DNA of 32,500 nucleotides from Armadillidium nasatum (Eukaryota; Arthropoda; Malacostraca; Isopoda; Armadillidiidae): NCBI GenBank assembly GCA_009176605.1, contig SEYY01004863.1:1-32500 (forward strand), written 5' to 3'. Positions 18,781 through 32,500 of this stretch are shown piece after piece. Each line of letters opens with the position of its first letter. The first letter of the stretch is position 1. Made by a program: the position numbers and the translations under genes. Under the pieces are notes generated by a model that worked only from the letters and a program-made list of their open reading frames with translations, was not told the origin of the DNA and did not search any database.

Positions 18781-19144
18781 CTTCGACTCTTACCGTACGA
18801 GAAAATATCCGTAATTCTTCGAATCTACACTCCTCCAGAAATAGCATTCTATACCAATCCATAGAAACAGAAACATAACAAAACACACGTCATATATATA
18901 TGATCTTAATATAAACATTATATTCAGCTTTGGCAGAAAAAAAAATACAGCTAATTAATGAGTCCCATTGAAATATGGCTCCGGTTCAAGTATAGTTGAG
19001 GGAACAAATTGCAGCGGTCGAAAAAAAACTGAAAAATTTAGTGTAAACTTAAAATAATTTCGGGGAAAAATTATTAACAAATTCAATATTAGTGAAGCAT
19101 AATAACTAAATTTTTTGTATCCATTTTTTTTAAGTATATATATA
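18781..19144. other. AT-rich stretch, no feature seen
   Basis: Flank of the transposon; only a short (TA)n immediately before the terminal inverted repeat. Confidence 0.4.
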
Positions 19145-19386
19145 TTAAGCTGGGTTGAAAAGATACAAAAGTTGTAGTGCAGATTTGAAACAACTTTATT
19201 TTGGTGCTCACTTCAGATACAAACTGAAATGTGTTAAAAGTAAGTTCTTCAAGATTTGTTTTCATACCCCAACTTTACCTTGAATCTTCTTATTTAAAAA
19301 CAAAAATATATATATAGCCAGATATACAGTATAGCTTAAATATCCTTACATTCTTACATGCTAAACAACCTGCATAGTACAAAATC

Positions 19387-21717
19387 TCATAGAAAATCAG
19401 ATTTTGTCTGTACTGAAGGTATTTCGATTCGAGAATGTTTGGTTTGTAGTATTGCACCATGTCGAGAAGTATGACCAATGACCCTACTAGAAACAGCGGA
19501 AACATCTTTGACATTTCTTTCAACATCGACCGAATGACACGGATACTTTGGTAGGAGAATTTGTTGATTACTAACCAAAATATCATCACTAATATCATCA
19601 AGAAGAGGTGGGGGGGTGATAGGAGTACTCCCCCAGTCTATCATTTCCATGTAGGAAGTGGCGTTGAGATTGACGTTTAGCTGCCTTTTATCAAAGCAGC
19701 GAACTTGCACATTGGTGGAGGATATTTTCTTTCTTGCTTGAAGAATTTGTTGACATGAAAATCTTCTTATTGTTTCCCGTTCATCTGCAACACCAGCTAG
19801 CAACAAGTTTTCTGGATGACAAAAATAGGAGTTGTTTAGGAGCACTGGAGAAATGATGTTCTGATCCTCAGGAGAAAGTTTTTGATATTGTGATACCATA
19901 AAGTGAAAATTCTTTGCACCATCTTGACAGAAGGGATGGGAGCGGATATAGAACCATATGGGGGCATAGAAGTTCAGTACGAATCGTACCAAACGCCTCA
20001 GATCATCAGATGCGGATTCTGTTGAAACGTACAATCGAAGCAGTCTGTTAGCTTTAGTTAGCCACCTTGCATGGCTTAAGGCACCCGGCTGTGCAGTTTT
20101 CAAATACCGCATATTATTATGATCTGCATTTTGTACCCCTTGCTGAATTAATAAACAGATTTTTAGTAAATACAGCTGGTCAGAACTTAGATCTTTCGTA
20201 ACTGTTTCAGGAACATCAACTACAGAGCCTGGAATTGGTTGAAAATTAATGATGGGTTTGGTCTGAGGATCAAATGAGAGCAGTTTGGTTATAGGTCCTT
20301 CATGTGATGATGGGCCAGTTGTCTTCCCATCAACAACACTAAATAACTTCCTGAGTGGCAGTTCATTAAAATGCAACATGCATATGAGCCATTGAAGTGG
20401 TCTTTTAAGATGTAACTCCAACAGTGTGATTATTCCATTCTTGTTACCCGTATTCACAGGAGTTCCATCGCAAATCACTGCTCTTAAAGTCTCTGTAGAT
20501 CTTGTTCGTTCAATAATACCCAGAATTTCATTAAATACATCTGGAGATCTTCCTGAGTTAGGACTAACGTGATCGATGTAACATGCATCTGGAAATGACA
20601 CTAGCACGTAATGTTCTTCTCTAACTTTTCTACGCACACCTCCAGTATCGACAAGTGTTTCATCTATTTTTCCATCGAAACCAATGCAGACCATACCTCT
20701 GTGTTGCAGCAAATGCTTCTCTGACTGTTTGTCTCTCCAGTATTTTCTTTGGCGTTGTAACTTACTTGGATCAACAACGTTTTTTGGTGACACAAGTCCG
20801 AGGTCCTTGAGGGCAGCATTAACTATGAGACATGCATCTCTATTGCTCACATTTGTCCTCTCTAATGCTTTACACAACTCAGGATACTGGTTTCTATTTT
20901 GAGGGTGACATTCTTCCATTTCTTCTGATTCTAAGGAAAATGATTCTTCTAGCACATCACTCTCACTGCCTGATAATTCAACTGAACTTACACATTTTTG
21001 CGTATCTTTGTGTCTCATCTTACTTTCAAATGTCAACCGTTTCCTTTTCCTTTCCTGAAGTTTCATGTTTTTCTCTGTTCTTTCCTTGTCCACATTTCCT
21101 ATTATCATGCGTCTTGAAGTGTTTTGATCAAGCCAAAATTGCCATTCCAATACAGGGATTTTCTTTTCATTGGGACATTGACATTGATTACGTTCAACTA
21201 TACCATTATGAACACACTTGCACGCGCTAATGTCGAAGAGACAAGAAAATGATTTTATTTTATCTTGATATTTTTGAGAAGATTGTTTATTTCTTGAATA
21301 TTTCATCAAATCATTGACATTCACTATTAGTCTCTTCACTTTCACTATAACACTTTCAAATTCTATTGTTGGAATGCCTGCTTTATTGTATATGCCTTTA
21401 ACTTCTGTTGCCACTAACTTTGCTAGATGAGTAACACTGGCATCTTTGTTGACTACTTGATGGAACTTGTAGGCTCTAAAAACATCCTCAGCCAGTGGTA
21501 GCTGATTTTCGACAAGTGGTTGTGGATAACCGAATATTGCATGCCTGTCTTTATGCCTTGTTGCACATGCCATGATACGTCTTGCAATAATAGTAATAAA
21601 CACTGCACCCACAGGACTTATCTCAAACGTCGAATAGTCTGGATCTGAAATGAGACAAAAATAGCTCTCAATTAGTATTAAAACCAAATTTTGAAGAACA
21701 AAGCATATAAAATTCAT
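19387..21717 (-). CDS. Putative transposase, hAT-like/RNase-H-like, unclassified arthropod family
   Basis: Longest intact frame of the window, 776 codons from ATG 21717. TTTGTCTCATTTCAG ending at 21645 is a good splice acceptor, so the first ~24 codons are probably intronic; the likely start is an upstream exon or the in-frame ATG at 21573 (codon 49). Positions use the 776 numbering. The N-terminal region (about 50-210) ends in a Cys cluster C-x-C-x10-C-x-C. An acidic Ser/Glu linker (about 240-275) follows. Then come GFDGKIDET (D348), AVICDGTPVNTG (D417), HFNELPLR (E452), HARWLTKANRLLRLYV (W552), MEMIDW (E691) and a C-terminal YPCHSVDVER (E733). The Asp-Asp pair, the RW motif and the terminal VER block resemble the order in hAT transposases; D348, D417 and E691 are candidate catalytic residues by inference. 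Many arthropod genomes carry uncharacterised proteins of this type. Confidence 0.75.
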   Translation of the reverse strand: MNFICFVLQNLVLILIESYFCLISDPDYSTFEISPVGAVFITIIARRIMACATRHKDRHAIFGYPQPLVENQLPLAEDVFRAYKFHQVVNKDASVTHLAKLVATEVKGIYNKAGIPTIEFESVIVKVKRLIVNVNDLMKYSRNKQSSQKYQDKIKSFSCLFDISACKCVHNGIVERNQCQCPNEKKIPVLEWQFWLDQNTSRRMIIGNVDKERTEKNMKLQERKRKRLTFESKMRHKDTQKCVSSVELSGSESDVLEESFSLESEEMEECHPQNRNQYPELCKALERTNVSNRDACLIVNAALKDLGLVSPKNVVDPSKLQRQRKYWRDKQSEKHLLQHRGMVCIGFDGKIDETLVDTGGVRRKVREEHYVLVSFPDACYIDHVSPNSGRSPDVFNEILGIIERTRSTETLRAVICDGTPVNTGNKNGIITLLELHLKRPLQWLICMLHFNELPLRKLFSVVDGKTTGPSSHEGPITKLLSFDPQTKPIINFQPIPGSVVDVPETVTKDLSSDQLYLLKICLLIQQGVQNADHNNMRYLKTAQPGALSHARWLTKANRLLRLYVSTESASDDLRRLVRFVLNFYAPIWFYIRSHPFCQDGAKNFHFMVSQYQKLSPEDQNIISPVLLNNSYFCHPENLLLAGVADERETIRRFSCQQILQARKKISSTNVQVRCFDKRQLNVNLNATSYMEMIDWGSTPITPPPLLDDISDDILVSNQQILLPKYPCHSVDVERNVKDVSAVSSRVIGHTSRHGAILQTKHSRIEIPSVQTKSDFL

Positions 21718-21878
21718 AACTTAAGAACTTGAAATATACAAAGATTGGACTATTATCTAAAAGTTTTAGACACGGAATTTTGATATTTTAAGTTTTGTGC
21801 TCAGCGTTGTCAAATTTCCAAACCCATTTTTTTTTAATTTTAAAATGAAAAATTGCGGTAATTTTTTTTCTATTCAAG

Positions 21879-22124
21879 CGAAGTGAGTGAAATTTTCAGA
21901 GCTTATGTAGTCGGGGGAGATGCATATTTCTTACTTAGATAACTTCTTTGTATTTTTTATTAGTTTTGGATTTTTTCTTGAACCAAATTTAAAAACAAAA
22001 AAATTTTGGGAAATTTTTTAAAAAAATTTTCTTTAGAGTATACAAAAAAATTATCTAAGTAAAAAAGATGCATCTTGCCAAACTATATAAGCCTTGAAAA
22101 TTTGATGTTGATAAGATGAGTAGA
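21879..22124. repeat. Imperfect inverted repeat within the transposon 5' region
   Basis: TTCTTACTTAGATAACTT (21929) pairs with TTATCTAAGTAAAAAAG (22052), extending outward through GATGCAT(A/C)T and CTTAT(G/A)TAG blocks for ~70 bp per arm. It could be a nested MITE or a structured leader. Confidence 0.55.
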
Positions 22125-22322
22125 AAAAAAAATATATCAAAATATATCAGCCCCAAGCAAAAATAGCCGAAATACCCAAAAATTGGTGCCGGCCCTTAAA
22201 AAAATTAAAGTTGGGCCCCCTAAACATTGAGTAAATGCAAAATGATTTTTTGTCCCACTACAGGGAAGCCAAGGAGCACCAATTTGACCATGTTTGGTTA
22301 TCCCACAAAAATTCAACCCAGC

Positions 22323-22449
<127 letters not shown>

Positions 22450-22525
22450 AATTAAAAATTAGCGATATCCTTTAATATCGTTATGAATAAATTTCCTTAT
22501 TATTCAAGTACAACATGTAAACTTT

Positions 22526-22615
22526 TACTACTAACCTAACCTAACCTACCTAACTTAACCCCATAACGTAACCTAACCTAACCTAACGTAATCTTTTCAA
22601 CCTTCCTAACCTAAG
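22526..22615. repeat. Degenerate (CCTAA)n telomere-like tract
   Basis: Several short runs of CCTAA pentamers (complement TTAGG) with variants ACCTACC, ACGTAACC and CTTAACC over ~90 bp. TTAGG is the ancestral insect telomere repeat; degeneracy and position mark it as interstitial. Confidence 0.7.
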
Positions 22616-22624
22616 CAAAACGTT

Positions 22625-23001
<377 letters not shown>

Positions 23002-23094
23002 TAAAAAGTTTTAAGGTAAATTTTATTTTTCTGATATGTATTGAAAATTGTTAGGGTATTTTTTACAGTTTCAGAGTTTGTTCCCTCATACTTG

Positions 23095-23475
23095 TGCCCT
23101 GACTCCTACTCCATTCTGACTCCGAGTCAGAATCCATTAAAATAATTATTATAGTCAAACTCTACAGGAAAAAAATATTATTAAAAATTGTAAATTATTA
23201 AAATCCAACTGACTCCGACTCCAGATCCAACTCTAAATCAATATAAATACTGGGGGAAAAATACCCCTAATTAGTGAAAACCACATTGAAATACGATGAA
23301 TTTTTTTAAAAAAACTGATTTTGTTGTAAGCAATAATAGCTTGCAAAATTTCAACATGACTATTAAATCGCACAAGAACCTTTATAAGCCTTGTAATATT
23401 GACCTAAAGGTCAAATATTGAAAAAGGGGTGGGACTTATTGTAGTATTGATGGAGAGAAGGTGGAGAGTTGCTTT
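23095..23475 (+). repeat. GACTCC-rich dispersed repeat, copy 1
   Basis: Matches 24225-24595 in the same orientation: GACTCCGACTCC, CCCCTAATTAGTGAAAACC, CAAGCAATAATAGCTT, CAACATGACTATTAAATC and AAAGGGGTG in order. Non-coding. A 9 bp stem (GTAACAATG/CATTGTTAC) lies just beyond its right end near 23478-23503. Confidence 0.7.
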
Positions 23476-23665
23476 GTGTAACAATGAAGGTACACCATTG
23501 TTACGTTTTTGAACTTAGCACGCCGATGATATTAAATGGAAAATATAATTAATTAATGAATGAAATTTATAGTAAAAAGAATTAACATTTTTAAAAGTCG
23601 TGCGAGTATAGTAAAATCAATTCGTCTAATATGAAAAGAAGAAAAGTATTTAGTAATTACTTCGC

Positions 23666-23690
23666 ACGCTACGATATTTTAATAGTATCG
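23666..23690. repeat. Perfect 8 bp hairpin
   Basis: CTACGATA, 9 bp loop, TATCGTAG. Isolated stem-loop upstream of the minisatellite; role unknown. Confidence 0.5.
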
Positions 23691-23804
23691 TAGCTAAGGA
23701 AGCTAGGTACTTAAGCGAGTGACCTTTATTAATCTGGGTCATTTCATATGATCGTAACCTAAAAGAAAGAAACCCAATAAAAGGGTTCGATATATTAAAT
23801 TAAT

Positions 23805-24103
23805 AGGAGAAGTTGAATACCTCCTGAGAAGAGTATCAGGAGAAGTGGAATTCCTCCTGAAAGAATAAATAAATTGGAGAAGTTGAATACCTCCAGAGAA
23901 GAATAATAGGAGAAGTAGGATTCCTCCTGAAAGAATAAATAGATAGGAGAAGTAGAATACCTCCTGAATAATTAAAGAATAATAGGAGAAGTAGAATACC
24001 TCCAGAGAAGAATAATTGGAGAAGTCGAATACCTCCAGAGAAGAATAATTGGAGAAGTTAAATACCTCCAAAGAAGAATAATAGGAGAAGTAGAATTCCT
24101 CCT
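23805..24103. repeat. 33/37 bp minisatellite of hairpin units
   Basis: Nine units, each beginning (A/T)GGAGAAGT and containing CCTCC(T/A) 15 bp later, so most units can form an AGGAG/CTCCT stem. Unit starts are 23805, 23838, 23875, 23908, 23945, 23984, 24017, 24050 and 24083, giving spacings 33, 37, 33, 37, 39, 33, 33, 33. The units are directly adjacent, with no spacers. The minus-strand frame through them gives an 11-residue YSSLEVF-type repeat, broken by the 37 bp units. Confidence 0.85.
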
Positions 24104-24224
24104 GCAAATATTTTGTTTATATATAAGGAAATTAATAAGAATATAATTTTATTTTATCGAATATTTATTTAACCCCTAGACGATTTTAAGAGTTCATTAA
24201 GAATTCCGGGCTGTCATTATAGAC

Positions 24225-24595
24225 GTCTGTCTACTCGGACTACGTCTTGTGACACTTTGCCATCTCCACTTTTGCCCCCTGACATTCTGACTCCGACTCC
24301 AACTCCGAATCAGACTCTAACTCAATATAAATATATCCAAATTTGGGGGCAAAATGCCCCTAATTAGTGAAAACCCCATTGAAATATGATAAAAATTAAA
24401 ATGTTGCAAGCAATAATAGCTTCCAACATGACTATTAAATCTCTCAAACCTTCCTAAACCTTGCAATATGGACCTAAGGTAAAATATTGATAAAGGGGTG
24501 ATGCTTATTGCAATATTGATAGGGAAAAGTGGAGAGACCTTTGCAACATGGAAATGTTGCTTTGCCGTCTCCACATTTGCCCCCTACACTACTTG
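24225..24595 (+). repeat. GACTCC-rich dispersed repeat, copy 2
   Basis: Second copy of 23095-23475. It is flanked by direct repeats TTTGCC(A/G)TCTCCAC (about 24256 and 24568) followed by TTTGCCCCCT, which may define the unit ends. Confidence 0.7.
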
Positions 24596-24603
24596 TCATG
24601 CTG

Positions 24604-24842
24604 CCCATTTTAGAAAATGGTGATACTATCCAATTTGCAACTGGTATAACTCAGAACCTAGAAAACTTGGAGCTCTGTTCTTTTCATGACTGGATTTCTT
24701 TATTCTAGATCTACAGAAACTGCTTAATGATAGGCAGGCCAAAATTCCTATAAAGGTCAGAAAATTACATTTAAAAATTTAAAAAATTGTTGTGTAGTCC
24801 ATTTTAGAAAATGGTGATACCATCTAATTTGCAAATGGTAAC
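24604..24842. repeat. Pair of ~45 bp direct repeats
   Basis: CCATTTTAGAAAATGGTGAT, then a TATCCAATTTGCAA-like stretch, at 24605 recurs with four or five changes at 24799. Each copy contains the palindrome CCATTTTAGAAAATGG. The right copy abuts the inverted duplication. Confidence 0.65.
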
Positions 24843-25033
24843 TATTATCTACGTTTATGAAATCTTTTACTTAAATTCTACTAATCTCAATTAGCATTAA
24901 AAATTCTCTTTCGCTCCGATTAAAACCATATATCTCTCAAATCTTTTGAGGATCTACAATAAATCTCAATTGATTTTTTTAATAATTATTTTGTATTCAA
25001 CGTTAAGCCAAAATAGCAACCTACTGGCTGTAT

Positions 25034-26537
<1,504 letters not shown>

Positions 26538-26635
26538 CTTATATCTGTTTAAAGAAGAGGGACGTGTATTTATTTGCTTCCTTACAGGCCTTATTTATAC
26601 AATTATATACAATTTTTATATAATAATTTATATAC

Positions 26636-26800
26636 TAATCCATTAAACCTTTAAAATTAGTTATCATAGCCATGCACAAAATATACATCTGACCATTCAG
26701 TTTTCTTATTGGCTTTTTAGTTTCTTGTGTGCTAATTGTATGATACAGTTTTTCCTGAAAACTTTTCAATTTTGATGTACTTATAATAATTTCCCTATAT
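26636..26800 (-). pseudogene. Unknown protein A of the duplicated locus, C-terminal fragment
   Basis: Minus-strand counterpart of 14914-15077, ending in the same MYILCMAMITNFKG stretch. Upstream coding is lost at the duplication boundary, where a LINE fragment begins. Confidence 0.5.
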
Positions 26801-26819
26801 TTTTTGACACCATCCCAGT

Positions 26820-27205
26820 TGCATTCTCTTTATAGGTGTGTTGTTCGTTCCTGTATGGAGTACGCTTCACACATCTAGGGTGTTCCACTAATACAGCTCT
26901 CCATGAACAGGTGGGGTGGAGTCTAGGGCTTTTCGTCTTATTAATTCTCTCCAATCTTCTCCTGCCCATCGAAATTTTTGTGTCACTCTATAATATCGCT
27001 GTTACAGTGGACAATGCACTTCTGAACTCTCCCGTCGCATACCTCCTCAATGCTCCTACCTATGCTCAATCCTACATGTAGTGTACTGGTAAGGTCTGAA
27101 ACACACTCCATTTATCTGTTTTCCCCAACTTCCTTTGACTTGCACACTTTCAAGAGTCGTGTATCGGGACATGTCAGCATTTAACAATTAGGTTCCGTAA
27201 TTACC
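26820..27205 (+). pseudogene. LINE reverse transcriptase 3' fragment
   Basis: Decayed C-terminal part of a non-LTR retrotransposon ORF2. Blocks recognisable across shifting frames are YRCVVRSCMEYASHI, a HRRNF-type block, YRCYSGQC then SELSRRIPP, and finally TFKSRV followed by RDMSAFNN near the 3' end. This order matches the thumb/C-terminal region of common arthropod LINEs. At least four frame changes. It abuts the inverted duplication on the left and a TA array on the right. Confidence 0.65.
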
Positions 27206-27214
27206 TAAACTCTG

Positions 27215-27361
<147 letters not shown>

Positions 27362-27423
27362 GGCCACCCTAAAAAACACATATTTCCATAGTATGTAAAT
27401 AAAAAAATGGTTAAAGGTCACTA

Positions 27424-28781
<1,358 letters not shown>

Positions 28782-28854
28782 CGAAAAATAAAACCGTTTT
28801 ATTTTAGAAAAAATTTCATAATTCACAAATTCCCTCGAGTTATGGTCAAATTAC

Positions 28855-29088
28855 CTATCCCTTGCATTCTTCTTCTAAACCCCTGTCTAGGTCGAACATA
28901 CCAATCTCCTTCAGATTCAGCAGATTCTTCAGCTTGCATCTCTGACTTCGGGTCAATGTTCTAACTTGTGTCAATGTCTTAACAAACAATGACCTCATCT
29001 TTCTTCTATATAAAAGAACTTCGAATGAAGCTTCTCTTCTTTTATATTTAATCTTCGTAGTGTCAACTTTTATCTGTGCTATTGTCAA
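28855..29088 (-). other. Unassigned short open frame
   Basis: A 77-codon Lys/Arg/Leu-rich minus-strand frame (for example KIKYKRREASFEVLLYRRKM). Composition is protein-like, but nothing else supports a gene. Could be chance. Confidence 0.15.
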
Positions 29089-29118
29089 TTACCTTACAAT
29101 CAAGTAAACTCACCTTAT

Positions 29119-30599
<1,481 letters not shown>

Positions 30600-30921
30600 G
30601 GACCTACCTTATAAATGACCTTCCAAATACTCAACACTATTCTCAATATTATCAAACTTTTTCTAATTACTCCCATGATAATGTCCTTCACCTTAATATC
30701 GGGCAACTTTTTTGTATATGTCACACTATCCTTTACTATAACAAGTGCACCAATAACTAATTGAACTATTTCAACACTCCTTATATCATAATTCAGTATT
30801 GCATTTTTGAACTTCCTGTTCCATTTGATTTAAAGCTATTATGACTACAATACTCCAATTTCTATTATTTTACACTTCTTTGTTGTTTTTGCAATTACAA
30901 CTATGTTTGGTCTATTATATG

Positions 30922-30952
<31 letters not shown>

Positions 30953-31400
30953 AAATTTATTTTAATGTTGGTACCTGATGATCAAATAGGATCATGGCTC
31001 CCTCATTCTCCAAAAAGGGTTCATGTCTGTGTTGCCAAAATTTGTCAATTTCGATTTCAAATTTATAAGCATGACAACTTTAAGTGGATCATATTACATA
31101 TTGTTTTACCTATCTAGGTATGTCCTCATCTGGAGTTGTGCTTCACATGCTGTTAGTATGTGGTTAACTGTCTTGATCAACCCTTTCTTTACACATTCTG
31201 CATTTTTGTGATTTCTTCTTTTTCAATGTTTTTCCTGAACCAATTTGTTCTTAAGATTTGATCCTGCCTGATAATATTGTTCTCCCATCTTCTATTCTTA
31301 GATAGAATTAATAGTTGCAATGTCTGTTCTTTATCAATATAGATCTGTTCCACTATTTCAATTCAAAAATGTCTTCCACACACATGTTCTTTCCGTCTGG
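30600..31400 (-). pseudogene. LINE remnant with restriction-like endonuclease C-terminus
   Basis: Read on the minus strand. Near 31130-31180 is ETVNHI-like KTVNHILTACEAQLQMRTYL (Cys/His knuckle region). Then come DKFWQHRHEPFLENEG (about 30985-31035), a (TG)n microsatellite (30922-30947 on the plus strand), NRPNIVVIAKTTKKC then IIEIGVL (about 30850-30917), and VQLVIGALVIV and KSLIILRIVLSI (about 30640-30770). This order (zinc knuckle, HxPE-like block, RPDxVV-type box, VIGALG-type box) is that of LINE C-termini with a restriction-like endonuclease (R2/R4/Dong-type). The PD of the endonuclease box reads PN. Many stops and frame changes; dead. Confidence 0.6.
30922..30947 (+). repeat. (TG)n microsatellite
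   Basis: About 12 TG units inserted between the HxPE-like and RPN blocks of the LINE remnant. Confidence 0.95.
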
Positions 31401-31446
31401 CATTTATTTTTACTTGTTTTAATTCTTCTTACCCTTTCAACCTATT

Positions 31447-32220
31447 TTAATGTTTATACATGTGTCTTATTAAGTTCTGCTTGCGATTGCATTCAAAGTC
31501 GCATTCAGAGCATTTATATAATTTTATATGTTGATGTGTAATCGAGTGTCTTTTTAAGTTTCCTTTATGATTACTTTCAAATCTACAATCAGAACATTTA
31601 AATAATTTTGTATCGCGATGTTTAAGCATGTGTCTTTTTAAGCTTGCTTTACGATAACACTCATAGCCACAATCAGAACATTTTAATAATTTGGTATTTT
31701 GATGCGTAAGACTGTGTAATTTTAAGCTTCCTTCATGACTACATTCAATGTTACAAATGGAACATTTATGTATTTTTTCATTTTGGTGTTTTAGCATGTG
31801 TCTTTTTAAGTTTTCTTTACGGTTACTTTCATAGAAACATAAGGAACATTTAAATAATTTTTTGGTTTCATGTATTTGCTTGTGTTTTTTTAAGTCTCCA
31901 ACATATTTACATTCATAGTTGCAAATGGAACATTTAAATTCTACTTTGCCGTGAATTTGAAGATGCTTTTTTAGGTCTGACCGGAAATGGCATTCGTAAC
32001 TGCAATGACTACATTCAAGCTTTTTACTGTGTGTCTTTATTAAATGATTTTTCAGTTCATTTTTGTTTCTAAAACTAATATTACAATAGTTACAAGTCAG
32101 GTGCTTCCAATAATTCAATTCAACATCCTGGTCATCCATCATTGACATTTGAGATCCTCTTATTAAAGTACTTTTCAAAATGGAGTCTTTTTCACCTTGG
32201 TCAACATCATCAATGGAAAT
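31447..32220 (-). CDS. Eight-finger C2H2 zinc-finger protein, last exon
   Basis: A T-rich tract and TTTTTTTACAG give a strong minus-strand splice acceptor at 32221-32222, so the exon begins ISIDDVDQGEKDS; Met-containing sequence further upstream to 32361 is likely intron. After an acidic start (SMMDDQDVELNYW) come eight C2H2 fingers: one C-x2-C-x12-H-x4-H, then seven C-x2-C-x12-H-x3-H, from CNYCNISF to the terminal H-x3-H, with the stop two bases after the last His codon. Linkers are 5-7 residues and lack the canonical TGEKP. Fingers 4, 6 and 8 end RHM(L/Y)KH, while 5 and 7 end HS(L/I)TH, so the array looks built from a two-finger unit. Such proteins are usually nuclear DNA-binding factors; target unknown. 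The frame is intact, and this is the only likely host gene here. The 5' exon(s) lie beyond or near the right window edge. Confidence 0.85.
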   Translation of the reverse strand: MSIDDVDQGEKDSILKSTLIRGSQMSMMDDQDVELNYWKHLTCNYCNISFRNKNELKNHLIKTHSKKLECSHCSYECHFRSDLKKHLQIHGKVEFKCSICNYECKYVGDLKKHKQIHETKKLFKCSLCFYESNRKENLKRHMLKHQNEKIHKCSICNIECSHEGSLKLHSLTHQNTKLLKCSDCGYECYRKASLKRHMLKHRDTKLFKCSDCRFESNHKGNLKRHSITHQHIKLYKCSECDFECNRKQNLIRHMYKH

Positions 32221-32341
32221 CTGTAAAAAAATAAAAAATAAAAAATAAAAAAAATTAAATATAAATAAAAAAGAAATTTCAAATTCTTGTAGTAAATATC
32301 TTAAATGAGAGAGAGAGAGAGAGAGAGAGAAAAGAGAGGAA
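32221..32341 (-). other. 3' end of the zinc-finger gene intron
   Basis: A/T-rich sequence with a (GA)n run at 32308-32330 (minus-strand CT tract) upstream of the acceptor. The donor is not identified within the window. Confidence 0.5.
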
Positions 32342-32500
32342 AAAAAAATATTCGAAATCAAATTTCACAAACAACAAAGAAATGTATTCCAACAATTTTC
32401 AATAACCCTGTTCAATTAAATACATAAATATAAATTTAATTTCTAAGGATCGGAGAAAGTCAGAGGGATGGATGATAATCCAAATTTTCAAAAAAATTTA

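Noticed and set aside
19290..19601. Separate minus-strand 103-codon gene
   Set aside because: It overlaps the end of the transposase frame in another phase and is a shadow.
20684..21230. Plus-strand frames opposite the transposase
   Set aside because: Antisense shadows of the 776-codon frame.
22526..22615. True telomere end
   Set aside because: The tract is short, degenerate and internal, with unrelated sequence on both sides.
23805..24103. CRISPR array
   Set aside because: Units are directly adjacent with no unique spacers and the genome is eukaryotic.
32221..32361. N-terminal extension of the zinc-finger frame (Phe/Leu/Ser-rich)
   Set aside because: It reads through a CT-rich, T-rich intron end immediately before a strong acceptor.

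Overview
The window is eukaryotic, AT-rich, repeat-dominated DNA, most likely from an insect or another arthropod. Four things point there: a Ty3/gypsy-type integrase and an errantivirus/baculovirus-F-like envelope remnant, several arthropod-style LINE remnants, a degenerate (CCTAA)n tract matching the ancestral insect telomere motif TTAGG, and a polydactyl C2H2 zinc-finger exon preceded by a splice acceptor. The species cannot be named from the sequence. No operons, ribosome binding sites, CRISPR arrays or functional tRNA/rRNA genes were seen.

Layout. 1-1289: frameshifted integrase end of a Ty3/gypsy pol, with a polypurine tract at 2840. 3977-5035: first copy of a two-copy ~1 kb repeat, then a TA/T/TA low-complexity block. 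5680-9284: a Pro/Ser-rich open frame, then a broken envelope gene with its own splice acceptor, signal peptide, furin-like site, fusion-peptide-like segment and C-terminal membrane anchor. 9284-13390: a nest of elements separated by long (TA)n arrays. It holds two GCGGAT-hexamer MITEs flanking a minus-strand LINE 3' end, a head-to-head pair plus a third copy of a tRNA-derived SINE, and a 1.28 kb fold-back element with ~560 bp arms. 14040-17400: decayed compact multi-ORF locus of unknown identity. A ~2 kb part of it recurs in inverted orientation at 24840-26800. 17526-18780: second copy of the ~1 kb repeat. 19145-22326: a complete-looking DNA transposon with 15 bp terminal inverted repeats and one long intact minus-strand frame, the best-preserved coding sequence here. 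22526-24840: telomere-like pentamers, TA/A arrays, a duplicated GACTCC-rich repeat and a 9-unit hairpin minisatellite. 26820-28629: two LINE 3' ends, the second with a poly(A) tail. 30600-31400: minus-strand LINE remnant. 31447-32220: last exon of an eight-finger zinc-finger gene, the only plausible host gene.

Two themes stand out. First, about 20 (TA)n arrays, each roughly 100-150 bp, abut the ends of almost every recognisable element, so TA arrays look like both targets and products of element turnover. Second, the duplicated locus at 15-17 kb and 25-26.5 kb encodes proteins I cannot assign to a family. It carries a TA array at the same codon in both copies and shares premature stops. It and the 776-codon transposon protein are the best candidates for something not yet described.
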